A stretch of 64,000 bases of DNA, taken from the NCBI GenBank assembly GCA_964446945.1, contig CAYUQO010000001.1:372001-436000 (forward strand), given 5' to 3'. Of the stretch, positions 43,203 through 52,258 are shown piece by piece (positions within the stretch are counted from its first letter, which is position 1; each line of letters opens with the position of its first letter). Made by a program: the position numbers and the translations under genes. The notes below the pieces were generated by a model, which did not search any database, was not told where the DNA came from, and saw nothing but the letters and a program-made list of their open reading frames with translations. Source of the DNA: CAIYRG01 sp964446945 (GTDB lineage: Bacteria > Pseudomonadota > Alphaproteobacteria > Micropepsales > Micropepsaceae).

Positions 43203-45491
43203 TCATCGTGCTGCCGTCGTTTGCGCAGCGCCCATCAGTTGCACGGCACGATCGAGTTTGTCCGAATAGGCCTGCAGCGCCGCTGCGGTGATCGCAACAT
43301 AACGGTCGGCATCGTCCCAGCGTTCCTGCTCAATCGCTTCGCGCACAGCCGGCATGGTTTTTGCCGCGTAGCCGGTCAGCGATCCGGGTGCGTACATCAG
43401 ATTCTTGTACCAGCTGCGGCCCGGCAGACCGACATCGGGCGCCAGTGTCTCCTCGGTCTCGCGGGTCATCGCGAAAAGTTCGGATCGCGTCTTCGGCGAC
43501 AGGTTCGCCGCCTGTTGCGCCAATGCCGCATCATAGGCTTTTGCGCTTTTCTTCAGCCGGTCGATCGCATTTTCCAGCGGCGCAAAATTGAAATGCGGAA
43601 CCGGCTTCAGCGCATCCGGCGGACCGCTGGTCTTGCCCGGATCGTCGGCGAGATGGAAGGCGTTGCTCGCCAGCATCTTCGCCTGCATATCTGCGGCATC
43701 GCGCTTTGTGTCCGCGAGCTTCTTCACCTCATTCAGGTAACCCGAAACCGTATCGGCGAAATCGCCATAGCGCTGCGGCGGCACGTCGGCATCGGCAAAG
43801 CGCAAAGCAAGAGTCCCCGCCATCTGCGCCAGAGCCCGGGAATAGCGTAACCCCGGATCCGCAATGCGGGTGTAAAACTCGAAAGTATCATAGGCGGAAT
43901 GATACACGCCGCCGACGCTGCCTTCGGCGCCGAAGCCCAGATTCACCGCCGGCAATCCGAGATGCTGCAGGAACGCCGAATAGTCTGAACCCGAACCCAG
44001 CGCGCCGATCGGAATATCCTTCGCGGGATCGGCGGCAGTTTTCGCATTCTCGCGCGCTTCTTCGTTGGCGCCCGGATTGCTGCCGATGACTTCGAGTTGC
44101 GCCCGCTTGCGCGCCAAAACCGAAACCCCGGTCTCGGGATCGGTGACGTTTGCCGCAATCTCGTTGATCACATGCTGGACCGAGTGGCTGCCTTCCGCGC
44201 CGAGAAAGCCGCGGCTGGTCCCGTCCGTATTGATGTAGATGATGCCCTTTTGCTTCAGTTCGTCGGCATGCTGTTCGGCCCATTCGGTCGAACCCAGAAG
44301 CATCGGTTCTTCCGCGTCCCAGCTGAGATAAACCAGCGTACGTTTCGGCCGCCATCCCTGCTTGACCAGCGTCCCGATCGCCTTGGCTTCGGCAAGCAGC
44401 GCAACCTGGCCGCTCATCGGATCTTCGGCTCCGTCCACCCAACCGTCATGATGGTTGCCGCGCATCACCCACTGATTGGGATCCGTGCTGCCCGGGATCA
44501 TGGCCACGACGTCATAGATCGGTTTGAGGCCCCAGTCGGACTTGACCGCGATGTGCACTTGCGCCGCACCGCCACCGCCGACGTGGTATGTAATCGGCAA
44601 TGATCCGCGCCATTGCGGCGGCACAACCCGCCCATCCAGCGCCGCAAGGAAATGCTGTGCATCGCCATAGGAAATCGGCAGCACGGGAATTTTGAGAATG
44701 ACCGGCGAATCCTTGATCGCCAGTCTCTTCGCATTCTCTGTTGCACCGATGCCGGGCGTCAGCGGATCGCCGGGATATAGTGTCATGTCCGCCACGGACC
44801 CGCGCTGAAATCCCTGCGGCGGGCGCGCCGAACCCCGGGGGTAAGCGTCTTCGGCCGTGTAGCCATCGTCGCGCGGATCGGAATAGATGATGCAACCGAC
44901 GGCGCCATGTTCCTGCGCCAGTTTCGGCTTCAACCCGCGCCAGCCAGCGCCATAGCGCACGATGACGATCTTCCCCTTGACCGAAACGCCGAGCCGCTCC
45001 AGCGCGTCGTAATCCTCCTTCATGCCGTAATTGACATAGACCAGAGGCGCGGTGACATCGCCGTCGCCTTGATAGGCGACATAGGCCGGAAGCGCATTCT
45101 GCATCCGGTATGTGCTCTCATCGCCCGGGATCGGAGGTTCGGTCAGCGTCGCCTTGAAACGCGCCGGCGCAATCAGCTCGAGCGTTTCGGAAATCGGCGT
45201 CGGATACAGCACCTGGAAAGTTTCGATACGCGCATCCCAGCCCCAGTTCTTGAACAGGCCAAGTACCATTTCCGCATTGGCGCGATCATGCGCCGAACCA
45301 ACATTGTTGGGCTCGGCGGTCATGGTCTTCAGCCAGCCGATCATCTCGGCGGCGTCGATCATGCCGTCGAACCGCCGCTCGAGATCGGACAAACCCGGTG
45401 CCGGTGTGGGTAGCGCAGCGGTCTGCGCCTGAATCGGCCCAATGCCCAGTATTGCCGTCAAAATCAGCGAAGTCGTAATCGGTTTGCGCAT
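43203..45491 (-). CDS. Secreted M28 family peptidase, glutamate carboxypeptidase II-like
   Basis: 762 residues with a signal peptide (ITTSLILTAILGIGPIQAQ). It has the GCPII layout: a PA-like domain (KGKIVIVRYGAGWRGLK, GCIIYSDPRDDGY), then the binuclear zinc peptidase core (NHHDGWVDGAEDPMSG, SWDAEEPMLLGSTEW, GSGSDYSAFLQHLG, YHSAYDTFEF) and a C-terminal dimerisation-like domain. It would remove acidic or other residues from peptides in the periplasm. I chose the ATG at 45491, which begins the signal peptide. Upstream of the peptide transporter on the same strand. Confidence 0.93.
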   Translation of the reverse strand: MRKPITTSLILTAILGIGPIQAQTAALPTPAPGLSDLERRFDGMIDAAEMIGWLKTMTAEPNNVGSAHDRANAEMVLGLFKNWGWDARIETFQVLYPTPISETLELIAPARFKATLTEPPIPGDESTYRMQNALPAYVAYQGDGDVTAPLVYVNYGMKEDYDALERLGVSVKGKIVIVRYGAGWRGLKPKLAQEHGAVGCIIYSDPRDDGYTAEDAYPRGSARPPQGFQRGSVADMTLYPGDPLTPGIGATENAKRLAIKDSPVILKIPVLPISYGDAQHFLAALDGRVVPPQWRGSLPITYHVGGGGAAQVHIAVKSDWGLKPIYDVVAMIPGSTDPNQWVMRGNHHDGWVDGAEDPMSGQVALLAEAKAIGTLVKQGWRPKRTLVYLSWDAEEPMLLGSTEWAEQHADELKQKGIIYINTDGTSRGFLGAEGSHSVQHVINEIAANVTDPETGVSVLARKRAQLEVIGSNPGANEEARENAKTAADPAKDIPIGALGSGSDYSAFLQHLGLPAVNLGFGAEGSVGGVYHSAYDTFEFYTRIADPGLRYSRALAQMAGTLALRFADADVPPQRYGDFADTVSGYLNEVKKLADTKRDAADMQAKMLASNAFHLADDPGKTSGPPDALKPVPHFNFAPLENAIDRLKKSAKAYDAALAQQAANLSPKTRSELFAMTRETEETLAPDVGLPGRSWYKNLMYAPGSLTGYAAKTMPAVREAIEQERWDDADRYVAITAAALQAYSDKLDRAVQLMGAAQTTAAR

Positions 45492-45579
45492 CGGGCATCC
45501 CCGCCAGTTCACACTGTTTAATCGCACATCGCAGCGGCAAATCAATAAAGTTGCCGCTGCATGAAGGGATCACCCTCCG

Positions 45580-45900
45580 TTACTGCCCCGGCGCCCGATA
45601 CTTCACGCCTTTCGCCAGCGCCTGATCCAGTTCCTGCGCGGTCAGCAGCTGGGTCGTCGTCGTCCGCACCATACCGCTGGCCGATGCTGCGATTCCGAGC
45701 GCAGCCGCCGACGCGGTGTCCGGCAGATCAGCGATGGCAACAACATCGTGTTCACCCAGGCACCAATAGATTGCGTCGAGTTTGCCACCGACCGACTGCA
45801 TCGCGGTTTTGAGCGCTGCCGTCCGTCCCTCGGCGCGGTCCTTTTGAAGATTCTTCAGCCCTTCGCCCGTGTATGAGGCCTCAACCAGATATTTTGGCAT
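45580..45900 (-). CDS. GYD domain protein
   Basis: 106 residues. MPKYLVEASYTGEGLKNLQKDRAEGR, then GGKLDAIYWCLGEHDVVAIADLPD, is the GYD domain pattern, a small alpha/beta fold of the dimeric ferredoxin-like type. No catalytic role is established. GGAGGATG upstream of the ATG is a good ribosome site. It precedes the M28 gene on the same strand by 88 bases and diverges from the gene at 46031. Confidence 0.9.
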   Translation of the reverse strand: MPKYLVEASYTGEGLKNLQKDRAEGRTAALKTAMQSVGGKLDAIYWCLGEHDVVAIADLPDTASAAALGIAASASGMVRTTTTQLLTAQELDQALAKGVKYRAPGQ

Positions 45901-46030
45901 GTTTCATCCTCCGCTTGGGCGGTCCCTGCCGCCGGCAGGGATTATAGACCGGGGGGCAATGCGCGCGCCGGTTTTTTAGCGCGCAATCGCATGCAGGACG
46001 GCTTAGAGTTGCACCTTTCGGGAGAGATTC

Positions 46031-46945
46031 ATGCTTGCAGCGCTTTGCCACCGCGTGACCTTGCTCACAGGCGCGGTCGCATTGGCCGCCTCTGCAATGT
46101 CGCCGGCCCGGGCCGCCGAGCCTGCCAGTCCCGATTTTTCCGGACTGTGGGCGCGCACTTCCCTTGGCTACGAGAAGGCGCTCAACGGCCAGGGCGGGGT
46201 CAAAAACCGCATGCTGCGCCCCAATGGCGCCAGCAATCTCAGTCAACTCGTCGGCGACTATACCGATCCGCTGCTGAAGCCGGCAGCCGCCGGGGTTCTG
46301 AAGCGATTGGGCGAAATCTCGATGCAGGGCATCGCATTTCCGCAGCCGTCAAACCAGTGCCTGCCCTATCCGCCGCCTTACATCGCCTCGAACAACCAGG
46401 AAATCCAGCTGCTGCAGGAGAAGGACCGCGTCACCATCCTGACCATGTTCGATCATCAGTTCCGCCATGTCCGGCTGAATTCCCGCCATCCCGCCAATCT
46501 CACGCCCAGCTGGTACGGCGATTCCATCGGGCACTACGAAGGCGATACGCTGGTGATCGACACCGTGGGCATCAAAGTGACACCGCTGTCGATGCTTGAC
46601 TTCTACGGCACTCCGTTCAGCAGCCGTCTGCATGTGATCGAAAAATTCCATCTCGTGGACAATGCCACCGCACGGGCTTTCGCCGATCGCGGGGAGGCGG
46701 AAAACGGCCGTGTCGCCGGCGACAATGGCGACGGCGTGGAACTCGATCCCGGTGATCGCGGCCCGGGGCTGCAACTGGAAATCACAGTCGAGGATCCGGA
46801 GATGTTCACCCGCCCATGGATGGGGACCATCACCTATCGCCGCCCGGCCGCCGCGTGGGCGGAAATGGTCTGTGCCGAAAACACCCACGAATATTATGCC
46901 GGCAAAGACACGGCGATTCCGGTCGCATTGAAACCCGACTTCTGA
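46031..46945 (+). CDS. Secreted protein of unknown function, paralogue of the 31850 gene
   Basis: 304 residues with a Sec signal peptide (LLTGAVALAASAMSPARA). Shares with the 31850 protein, in order: PDFSGLWARTS, PSNQC, RHVRLNSRHP, GDSIGHYEGDTLVIDTVGIK, YGTPFSSRLH, DPGDRGPGLQ, TYRRPAAAWAEMVCAEN. The differences are in the loop after the first block. GGGAGAG lies just upstream of the ATG. Stands alone here, divergent from GYD and convergent with a histidine kinase across the 46953 palindrome. Function unknown; a periplasmic or extracellular binding or enzymatic role is possible. Confidence 0.85.
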   Translation: MLAALCHRVTLLTGAVALAASAMSPARAAEPASPDFSGLWARTSLGYEKALNGQGGVKNRMLRPNGASNLSQLVGDYTDPLLKPAAAGVLKRLGEISMQGIAFPQPSNQCLPYPPPYIASNNQEIQLLQEKDRVTILTMFDHQFRHVRLNSRHPANLTPSWYGDSIGHYEGDTLVIDTVGIKVTPLSMLDFYGTPFSSRLHVIEKFHLVDNATARAFADRGEAENGRVAGDNGDGVELDPGDRGPGLQLEITVEDPEMFTRPWMGTITYRRPAAAWAEMVCAENTHEYYAGKDTAIPVALKPDF

Positions 46946-46952
46946 TCGTTAA

Positions 46953-46997
46953 AGCGCAATCTGTCGGCGAACCGCTCACACTTCGCCGGATTGCGCT
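46953..46997 (-). repeat. 45-bp dispersed palindrome, copy 2
   Basis: Reverse complement identical at 42 of 45 positions to 7797-7841. It fills most of the gap between two convergent genes and ends on the base before the histidine kinase stop, so its hairpin could end both transcripts. Confidence 0.85.
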
Positions 46998-48920
46998 CTA
47001 GGCCAACGCCTCCGCCGGCGCCCGGTTGAGCGCCTCGTGGACGGCCTGCCGCAGCTGTGGTGCAAAGACAGGTTTCTGCAAAGCTGCAAAAGCGCCGAAT
47101 TGTTCAGCAATCCGCAGCCATTCCGTCCAGTCGTCAACCCCCGACATCGCAATCACCGGGATGTCCGGCCACTCTGTGTGCAACACCCTTAGCAATTCGG
47201 TGCCATCCATCTCGGGCATCAGCATGTCGGTGACCACAACATCGATCGGGTTCGTCTGGATGCATTTCAGTGCCTCGATTCCATGTGAGGCGGTCAATGC
47301 ATGGTAGCCTTCGCGTGACAGCATGCGTGCGACCAGGACGCGCTGATTCTCGTCATCATCGACCACCAGAATCGTCGGATTTCCCGTTCCATTGACGCGA
47401 CGGCCGCCGGTCGCCGCCGGCGGGTCCTGTTCAGGCGGCACGCCGCGCACACCGTCGTCTTTCACCAGCCGCTCCGGTGGAAATGTCACCCGTGCGGTTG
47501 TGCTCCGGCCCGGCTCGCTGTCCAGCTCGAAGCTGCCGCCATGACGCTGCATCATCGCCTGAACCAGCGGCAGCCCAAGGCCGGTGCCTTCCTGTGCATG
47601 GCGTGCCGTACCGCCCACCTGGACGAAGGGCTGAAGCACCTTTTTCAAATCCTCCCGGGCAATTCCGATGCCGGTATCCTTCACCGTCACGGACAGCCCG
47701 GACCTCCAGTCGCAGACGGCGTGGATACGGATCTTACCGCCCGGTGGGGTGAATTTCACCGCATTGTGGATCAGGTTCAGGAACACCTGCTTCGTCCGCC
47801 GGCGGTCGGCGCGCAGCCGCATTGTCCGGGGCGGCAACTCCACATCCAGCATCAGCCCGCTTTCGCTGATCCGCGGGCGCAGCATCATGGCCGCCTCATT
47901 GATCGATTCCCGCCAGTCAAACACTTCTTCGAACAGCTCGAAGGTTCCGGATTCAGCCTTCGCCACGTCGAGAATGTCGTTGATGATTGCGAGCAGATGC
48001 GAACCGCTGTCGTGAATGTCCTTGGCATATCCGCGATAACGCTCATGACCGATCGGGCCGAACGCCTCGCTTGACATCATCTCCGAGAACCCGATCACGG
48101 CATTCAATGGCGTCCTGAGTTCGTGGCTCATGGAGGCGAGGAAATCGGTCTTTGCGCGGCTTGCCGCTTCCGCGGCGTCCTTAGCCTCGCCAAGTGCGCG
48201 TTCGGTGGCGAGATGGCGCTCAACTTCGTGCTGGAGATGCGATTTTGATGCGATCTCGCGCGCAAAGTGGACCGCGAGCGCCGTACCGGCGCAGAACAGC
48301 AAGAGCACATTGATGCTGGCGAGGGCTCGGGGGGGGAACTGTACCGCTGCTTCGGCAAATCGGCCGATGGCCAGGAACACACCGAACTCGGCGGCAAGGG
48401 CGCCAAGCGTGAGCCAGCACAACAGCGGCGCCTCACCGAGATAGAGGAAGGTGAACAGCGGCGTGACCACGATCCACGGCAGGAAGGGCGAATTGACGCC
48501 CCCGTGCGACCACGAAACGAAAAACACGAGCAAGGCGAGATTCTGCACCGACAGCATGGCCAGGGGCTTCAGCCGGCCGGTCAGCCGCAGCGCCGGCGGG
48601 AGAGCCCAGAACACGCCCAGGCAGATCATCTGCACAAGGATATTTGGGCCGGACACAGGATTGACGCGGTATAACAAGACAAGAATCGCAAAGCCGAAGA
48701 TGGGGCCAACCGCGTGACCGGCCACGAACATGCGGCCCATGCGGCGGGCATCGTCGTCGGCTAACATGCTCGACGGGAGGAAAAAATCCTGCCACTGGCC
48801 GGCAAATGCACCCAGGGGAGCGCTTGCCGCTTTCGCCGGGGATGCTGTCTGATGTTGTACGAACGCCATTGCCGGAACCAGCTGCTTCCGCATCCCCCGC
48901 TGCGCGATCAAAGTTCCCAT
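46998..48920 (-). CDS. Hybrid sensor histidine kinase/response regulator
   Basis: 640 residues. Six or so membrane segments (about 70-215) form the input domain with no large periplasmic loop. Then HisKA with phospho-His266 in SMSHELRTPLNAV, the HATPase_c domain (NLIHNAVKFTPPGG, DTGIGI, GTGLGLPLVQ) and a C-terminal receiver with phospho-acceptor Asp565 (VVTDMLMPEMDG). No output domain, so it signals through a phosphotransfer or separate regulator. No DNA-binding partner lies next to it. Confidence 0.93.
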   Translation of the reverse strand: MGTLIAQRGMRKQLVPAMAFVQHQTASPAKAASAPLGAFAGQWQDFFLPSSMLADDDARRMGRMFVAGHAVGPIFGFAILVLLYRVNPVSGPNILVQMICLGVFWALPPALRLTGRLKPLAMLSVQNLALLVFFVSWSHGGVNSPFLPWIVVTPLFTFLYLGEAPLLCWLTLGALAAEFGVFLAIGRFAEAAVQFPPRALASINVLLLFCAGTALAVHFAREIASKSHLQHEVERHLATERALGEAKDAAEAASRAKTDFLASMSHELRTPLNAVIGFSEMMSSEAFGPIGHERYRGYAKDIHDSGSHLLAIINDILDVAKAESGTFELFEEVFDWRESINEAAMMLRPRISESGLMLDVELPPRTMRLRADRRRTKQVFLNLIHNAVKFTPPGGKIRIHAVCDWRSGLSVTVKDTGIGIAREDLKKVLQPFVQVGGTARHAQEGTGLGLPLVQAMMQRHGGSFELDSEPGRSTTARVTFPPERLVKDDGVRGVPPEQDPPAATGGRRVNGTGNPTILVVDDDENQRVLVARMLSREGYHALTASHGIEALKCIQTNPIDVVVTDMLMPEMDGTELLRVLHTEWPDIPVIAMSGVDDWTEWLRIAEQFGAFAALQKPVFAPQLRQAVHEALNRAPAEALA

Positions 48921-49025
48921 TAAAGGGTAGCTTTTGGCTTAACCGGTGGCAGTAGATTTGCTTAAGTTTGGCGCTAACAAAATTGCGCCGGGATTTACCT
49001 AAAAAAACTGAACAGGATCAATGCT

Positions 49026-49790
49026 ATGCATCGGCTCGATGGAAAGGCAGCGCTGATTACAGGCGGCAGCAGCGGAATCGGACTCGCCAGTGCAAAAGCA
49101 TTCGTATCCGAAGGCGCCCACGTTGCGATCACCGGCCGCAACGCGGAATCTCTGGAATCTGCTGCGCGCGACATCGGAGGCGGGACGCTCGCGGCTGCAT
49201 GCGATGTGGCGAATCTCAAGCAGATCGAGGCTTTGGCGCGCCGGCTGTCAGAGGAGTTCGGCGCTCTCGACATCATCTTCGCCAATGCCGGGTTGTTCAC
49301 CAATGCGCCGATCGGCAATATCACCGAGGCCGAATTCGATGAGACATTCGACGTCAATGTGAAGGGCGTATTCTTCACGGTACAGACGATGTTGCCCTTG
49401 CTGCGCCGCGGCGCGTCGATCATCCTCAATTCGTCCATCGCCTGGCGCATGGGCCGGCCGGGCATTTCGCTCTACGCTGCCAGCAAAGCCGCAGTGCGTG
49501 CATTTGCGCGCAATTTCTCGGCCGATCTCGCGCCGCGCGGCATTCGGGTCAATGTCATCAGCCCGGGGCCGGTGGACACGCCGATCTGGGAACGCGGCCG
49601 TGACGCGCAAACTGCCGCGACGATAAAGGGCAAAATCGCCGCCGGTGTGCCGATGGGCCGGATCGGCAGCTCCGAAGAAATCGCCGACGCGGTGGTGTTC
49701 CTCGCCTCCGACGAGTCCGCCTATATGATGGGCGCCGAAATCATTCTCGATGGCGGCACCAGCGAAGTCCCAGGCGCCAAATCACTTTGA
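49026..49790 (+). CDS. Short-chain dehydrogenase/reductase (SDR)
   Basis: 254 residues, classical SDR. NAD(P)-binding TGGSSGIG near the N terminus, NAG at FANAGLF, catalytic Ser in LNSSIAW and YAASKAA with the Tyr/Lys pair, and PGPVDTPIW. ITGRNAESL after the second strand has an Arg suggestive of NADP(H) preference. Substrate unknown. Convergent with the MFS gene across a dispersed repeat. Confidence 0.93.
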   Translation: MHRLDGKAALITGGSSGIGLASAKAFVSEGAHVAITGRNAESLESAARDIGGGTLAAACDVANLKQIEALARRLSEEFGALDIIFANAGLFTNAPIGNITEAEFDETFDVNVKGVFFTVQTMLPLLRRGASIILNSSIAWRMGRPGISLYAASKAAVRAFARNFSADLAPRGIRVNVISPGPVDTPIWERGRDAQTAATIKGKIAAGVPMGRIGSSEEIADAVVFLASDESAYMMGAEIILDGGTSEVPGAKSL

Positions 49791-49796
49791 CCCCGC

Positions 49797-49848
49797 ATGT
49801 CATGGCCGGGCTTGACCCGGCCACCCAGCCGCGCCGCGTCTGCGGCGC
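49797..49848 (+). repeat. Dispersed repeat, short form (pair of 38446-38551)
   Basis: GGCCGGG-CTTGA-CCCGGCC forms a hairpin, followed by CACCCAGCCGCGCCGCGTC. On the - strand it encodes the last residues of the MFS transporter, including its stop codon. It lies in the gap between two convergent genes. Confidence 0.8.
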
Positions 49849-51197
49849 GAAAAAGATGATGATGCGTTCTGGCCGGGACTTGTTGCTCGCCGCACATTCA
49901 CAACTCTTTCCAACACCACACACGCCACACCCGAACACAGCACGGGCAGCGCTGAAATGATGAAAATCGTACCGAGAGGGACGTCGAGCCAGATCAGCAA
50001 GCCCGCCAGCATCGGTCCCACTATGGCGCCAATGCGTCCCATCCCGAATGCTGCTCCGGTCGCCGTCGAGCGGATCGCCGGGGGATAGATGATGCAGGGA
50101 AGCGCGCTGATGCCGACATCGCCGCCCAGCACCAGAATGCCGGAGGTCAGCGCCAACCCCATGGCCAAAGCGGTATTCCATGGCGCTGCCCATCCGATCG
50201 CGGCCACCGGGAGCGCCGCGGCGAACATGGCGACCGCCGTGACCGGGATGCCGCGGCGATCGATCAGATAGCCAAACACGAAAGAAAATCCCGCGCCGGC
50301 CTGAAACACTGCCTGGGTGCGCGCGGCATCGGCAAAGCCAACCACCGGAGTCAAAAGCGTGGTCAGCCATTGCGACAGGAAAAAATGCGTGGCGAATGCA
50401 AAGCCCAGTGCAAACCATAGCGACAATGTCATTGCGCTGCGGCGGTCGGCGAACAATTCCCTCAACGGCGCGCCGGATGCGGCGTCCGCGGTGATCGTGA
50501 ATCCGGTGTCGCGCGGAATTTTAATGCCCGGCAACAGGCGCTGCACGTAACGCGAAATTCGCGCGTCGGCCGGACGCCGAAGCGCCAGAAATTTCAGCGA
50601 CTCGGGCAGTCCCCACAGCAGCGCGGCGGCAATCGCGATGCCTGCGCAACCGCCGAGGTAGAACACGGCCCGCCAGCCGAATGCGGGAATGATCGATGCG
50701 GCCAACCATCCGCCCCCGGAGGATCCGGCCGTATAACCGAGAAACAGGAGCGTGGCGCACCACGCGCGCCGGTCGCGTCTGGCGTAATCGCAGGCGAGCG
50801 TGATCGCCATCGGCATGCCGCCGCCGACGCCGAATGATGCTCCAACCCGCAACAGCGTCAGGGATGTGAGATCACCTGCGAGCGGAATTGCCAGGGTGAA
50901 TGCGCCAAACACCGCAACCGCGGCGATCGTCGCCGGCCGCCGGCCATAACGGTCGGCCAGCGCGGAGAAAACCACGGCGCCGATGATGGCGCCGCCGACG
51001 CTGAAGTTGAAAACCGGCGTCATCAGCGCGCGGTTGATGCCCCATTCGGCAATGATCGCCGGAGCAGCGTAGTTGATGGCCTGGTTGTCGAACCCGTCGG
51101 CCAGCATGACCAGGCAACAGAGCAGGAAGACCGTGGTGGAGAACCGGCTGCGCGTCTGCGTCTCGAGCAGTTCCTCGATATCCAGAGGTGGCTGCAA
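49800..51197 (-). CDS. MFS transporter, aromatic acid:H+ symporter-like
   Basis: 465 residues, 12 membrane segments. The central loop between segments 2 and 3 has DRYGRRPATI (DGxGRR-type MFS motif) and the N terminus has the DGFDNQAIN pattern that in aromatic-acid symporters (AAHS family) contributes to transport. The last 16 residues (SRRRRGAAGWPGQARP) are encoded by the dispersed repeat at 49797-49848. The start is six bases after the stop of the cyclase gene, so cyclase and transporter form one unit, perhaps for an aromatic or amide compound. Confidence 0.9.
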   Translation of the reverse strand: MQPPLDIEELLETQTRSRFSTTVFLLCCLVMLADGFDNQAINYAAPAIIAEWGINRALMTPVFNFSVGGAIIGAVVFSALADRYGRRPATIAAVAVFGAFTLAIPLAGDLTSLTLLRVGASFGVGGGMPMAITLACDYARRDRRAWCATLLFLGYTAGSSGGGWLAASIIPAFGWRAVFYLGGCAGIAIAAALLWGLPESLKFLALRRPADARISRYVQRLLPGIKIPRDTGFTITADAASGAPLRELFADRRSAMTLSLWFALGFAFATHFFLSQWLTTLLTPVVGFADAARTQAVFQAGAGFSFVFGYLIDRRGIPVTAVAMFAAALPVAAIGWAAPWNTALAMGLALTSGILVLGGDVGISALPCIIYPPAIRSTATGAAFGMGRIGAIVGPMLAGLLIWLDVPLGTIFIISALPVLCSGVACVVLERVVNVRRATSPGQNASSSFSRRRRGAAGWPGQARP

Positions 51198-51203
51198 ACG
51201 GTT

Positions 51204-51944
51204 TTAGCTTTCGACCACGATCGCGCGCACGGGCGACGCCTCGACATTTTTCATCTTCAGCGGCAGCGCAATCAAAAGTACGCGCGGCTCTGCGATCGCC
51301 TCGAGGTTCGTCAGGTAAGGCATGGTCAGAATGGAGCGCTGGAGCAATTTGCGCGTGGTGCAATTGTCCCGGTCCTGAACCGGTTCATTGGCGTGGTAAA
51401 AATCGAATCCCACAAGCGACACGTGACGCGCCGCGCACCACGCGATCGCTTCATCGCCCAGCCAGGGCGCGCGCGCCATCCACTCCGGCGAACCGTCATA
51501 AGTTTCGTTGATGTCGGTACGGAGCAGCAACCGGTCGCCGGGTTGCACCAACGCACCCGCGGCGGCTTCCAGATCATCTGCCGTGATCGCCTGTTTCGCA
51601 CCGCGATGGCGCACATCCGCCACCACCGCCGGGCCCACAAAGCGCTCCAGCGGCATTTCGTGCATGTCGGCGCCGCCTTCGATCATGTGCGACGGCGCGT
51701 CGATATGGCTGCCGGCATGCAACCGCATATGCACGCCGCGCACGCGCTGTCCCAGACCACCGTCGGCGTAATCCTTGATCATTTCGGTCTCGAACTGCAT
51801 GTCTTTCCTGAACCCGGCATAGGTCCGCATACGGAATTTGGCGGGATCCAGTTCGAGGCTGATATCGACAATGCGCGCCGCGCTCGCCAGCAACAGCGCG
51901 ATATCTGCGCCCGCGGTGAGATGCATGCCCGGCATTTCATTCAT
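51204..51944 (-). CDS. Cyclase family protein (kynurenine formamidase-like)
   Basis: 246 residues with the full metal motif HAGSHIDAPSH (HxGTHxDxPxH family; Ser replaces Thr), DISLELDPAKFRMR, GDRLLLRTD, and GFDFYHANEP. Family members hydrolyse N-formylkynurenine, isatin or cyclic imides. Cytoplasmic, no signal peptide. The ATG at 51944 has GGAG nine bases upstream; an upstream TTG (51959) is not favoured. Coupled to the MFS gene, which suggests uptake and ring or amide hydrolysis of one compound. Confidence 0.88.
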   Translation of the reverse strand: MNEMPGMHLTAGADIALLLASAARIVDISLELDPAKFRMRTYAGFRKDMQFETEMIKDYADGGLGQRVRGVHMRLHAGSHIDAPSHMIEGGADMHEMPLERFVGPAVVADVRHRGAKQAITADDLEAAAGALVQPGDRLLLRTDINETYDGSPEWMARAPWLGDEAIAWCAARHVSLVGFDFYHANEPVQDRDNCTTRKLLQRSILTMPYLTNLEAIAEPRVLLIALPLKMKNVEASPVRAIVVES

Positions 51945-52066
51945 CGGCGGGAACTCCAACGAATGGCCAAGCAGACGCTAAAAGCCGAACTCAAGTCAAT
52001 GTTATGGCTGTGGTGCGGGCCCATTCTCTCTGCTAGGTTGCGCTCGACCGGCGAAAGAGGTGGGGC

Positions 52067-52258
52067 ATGGTCTCGGCAAACGATTCACGCGTCGATGAGT
52101 ATCGGCGCGAAGCGGTGGCGGCGCGCATTCGCGCGGCCAGCGATCCCGTCAATCGAAGGGAATTCCTGCAGGTGGCGGAGAACTGGGAGGCGCTTGCCCG
52201 CGAAGTCGAACGCCTCGACGGAGTCTCCCATCAGGGAAATGAGGCCGCCCGCCTTTAA
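52067..52258 (+). CDS. Small alpha-helical protein, hypothetical
   Basis: 63 residues, no Cys, no membrane segment, strongly helical: DEYRREAVAARIRAASDPVNR then FLQVAENWEALAREVERLD. Short proteins with this YRxxAxxxRxxAxxxxDPxxRxxxLxxAExWExLA layout are frequent in alphaproteobacteria, some next to regulators. ATG with a weak GGGGCATG context. Two hairpins follow (52268-52285 and 52299-52318). Confidence 0.65.
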   Translation: MVSANDSRVDEYRREAVAARIRAASDPVNRREFLQVAENWEALAREVERLDGVSHQGNEAARL

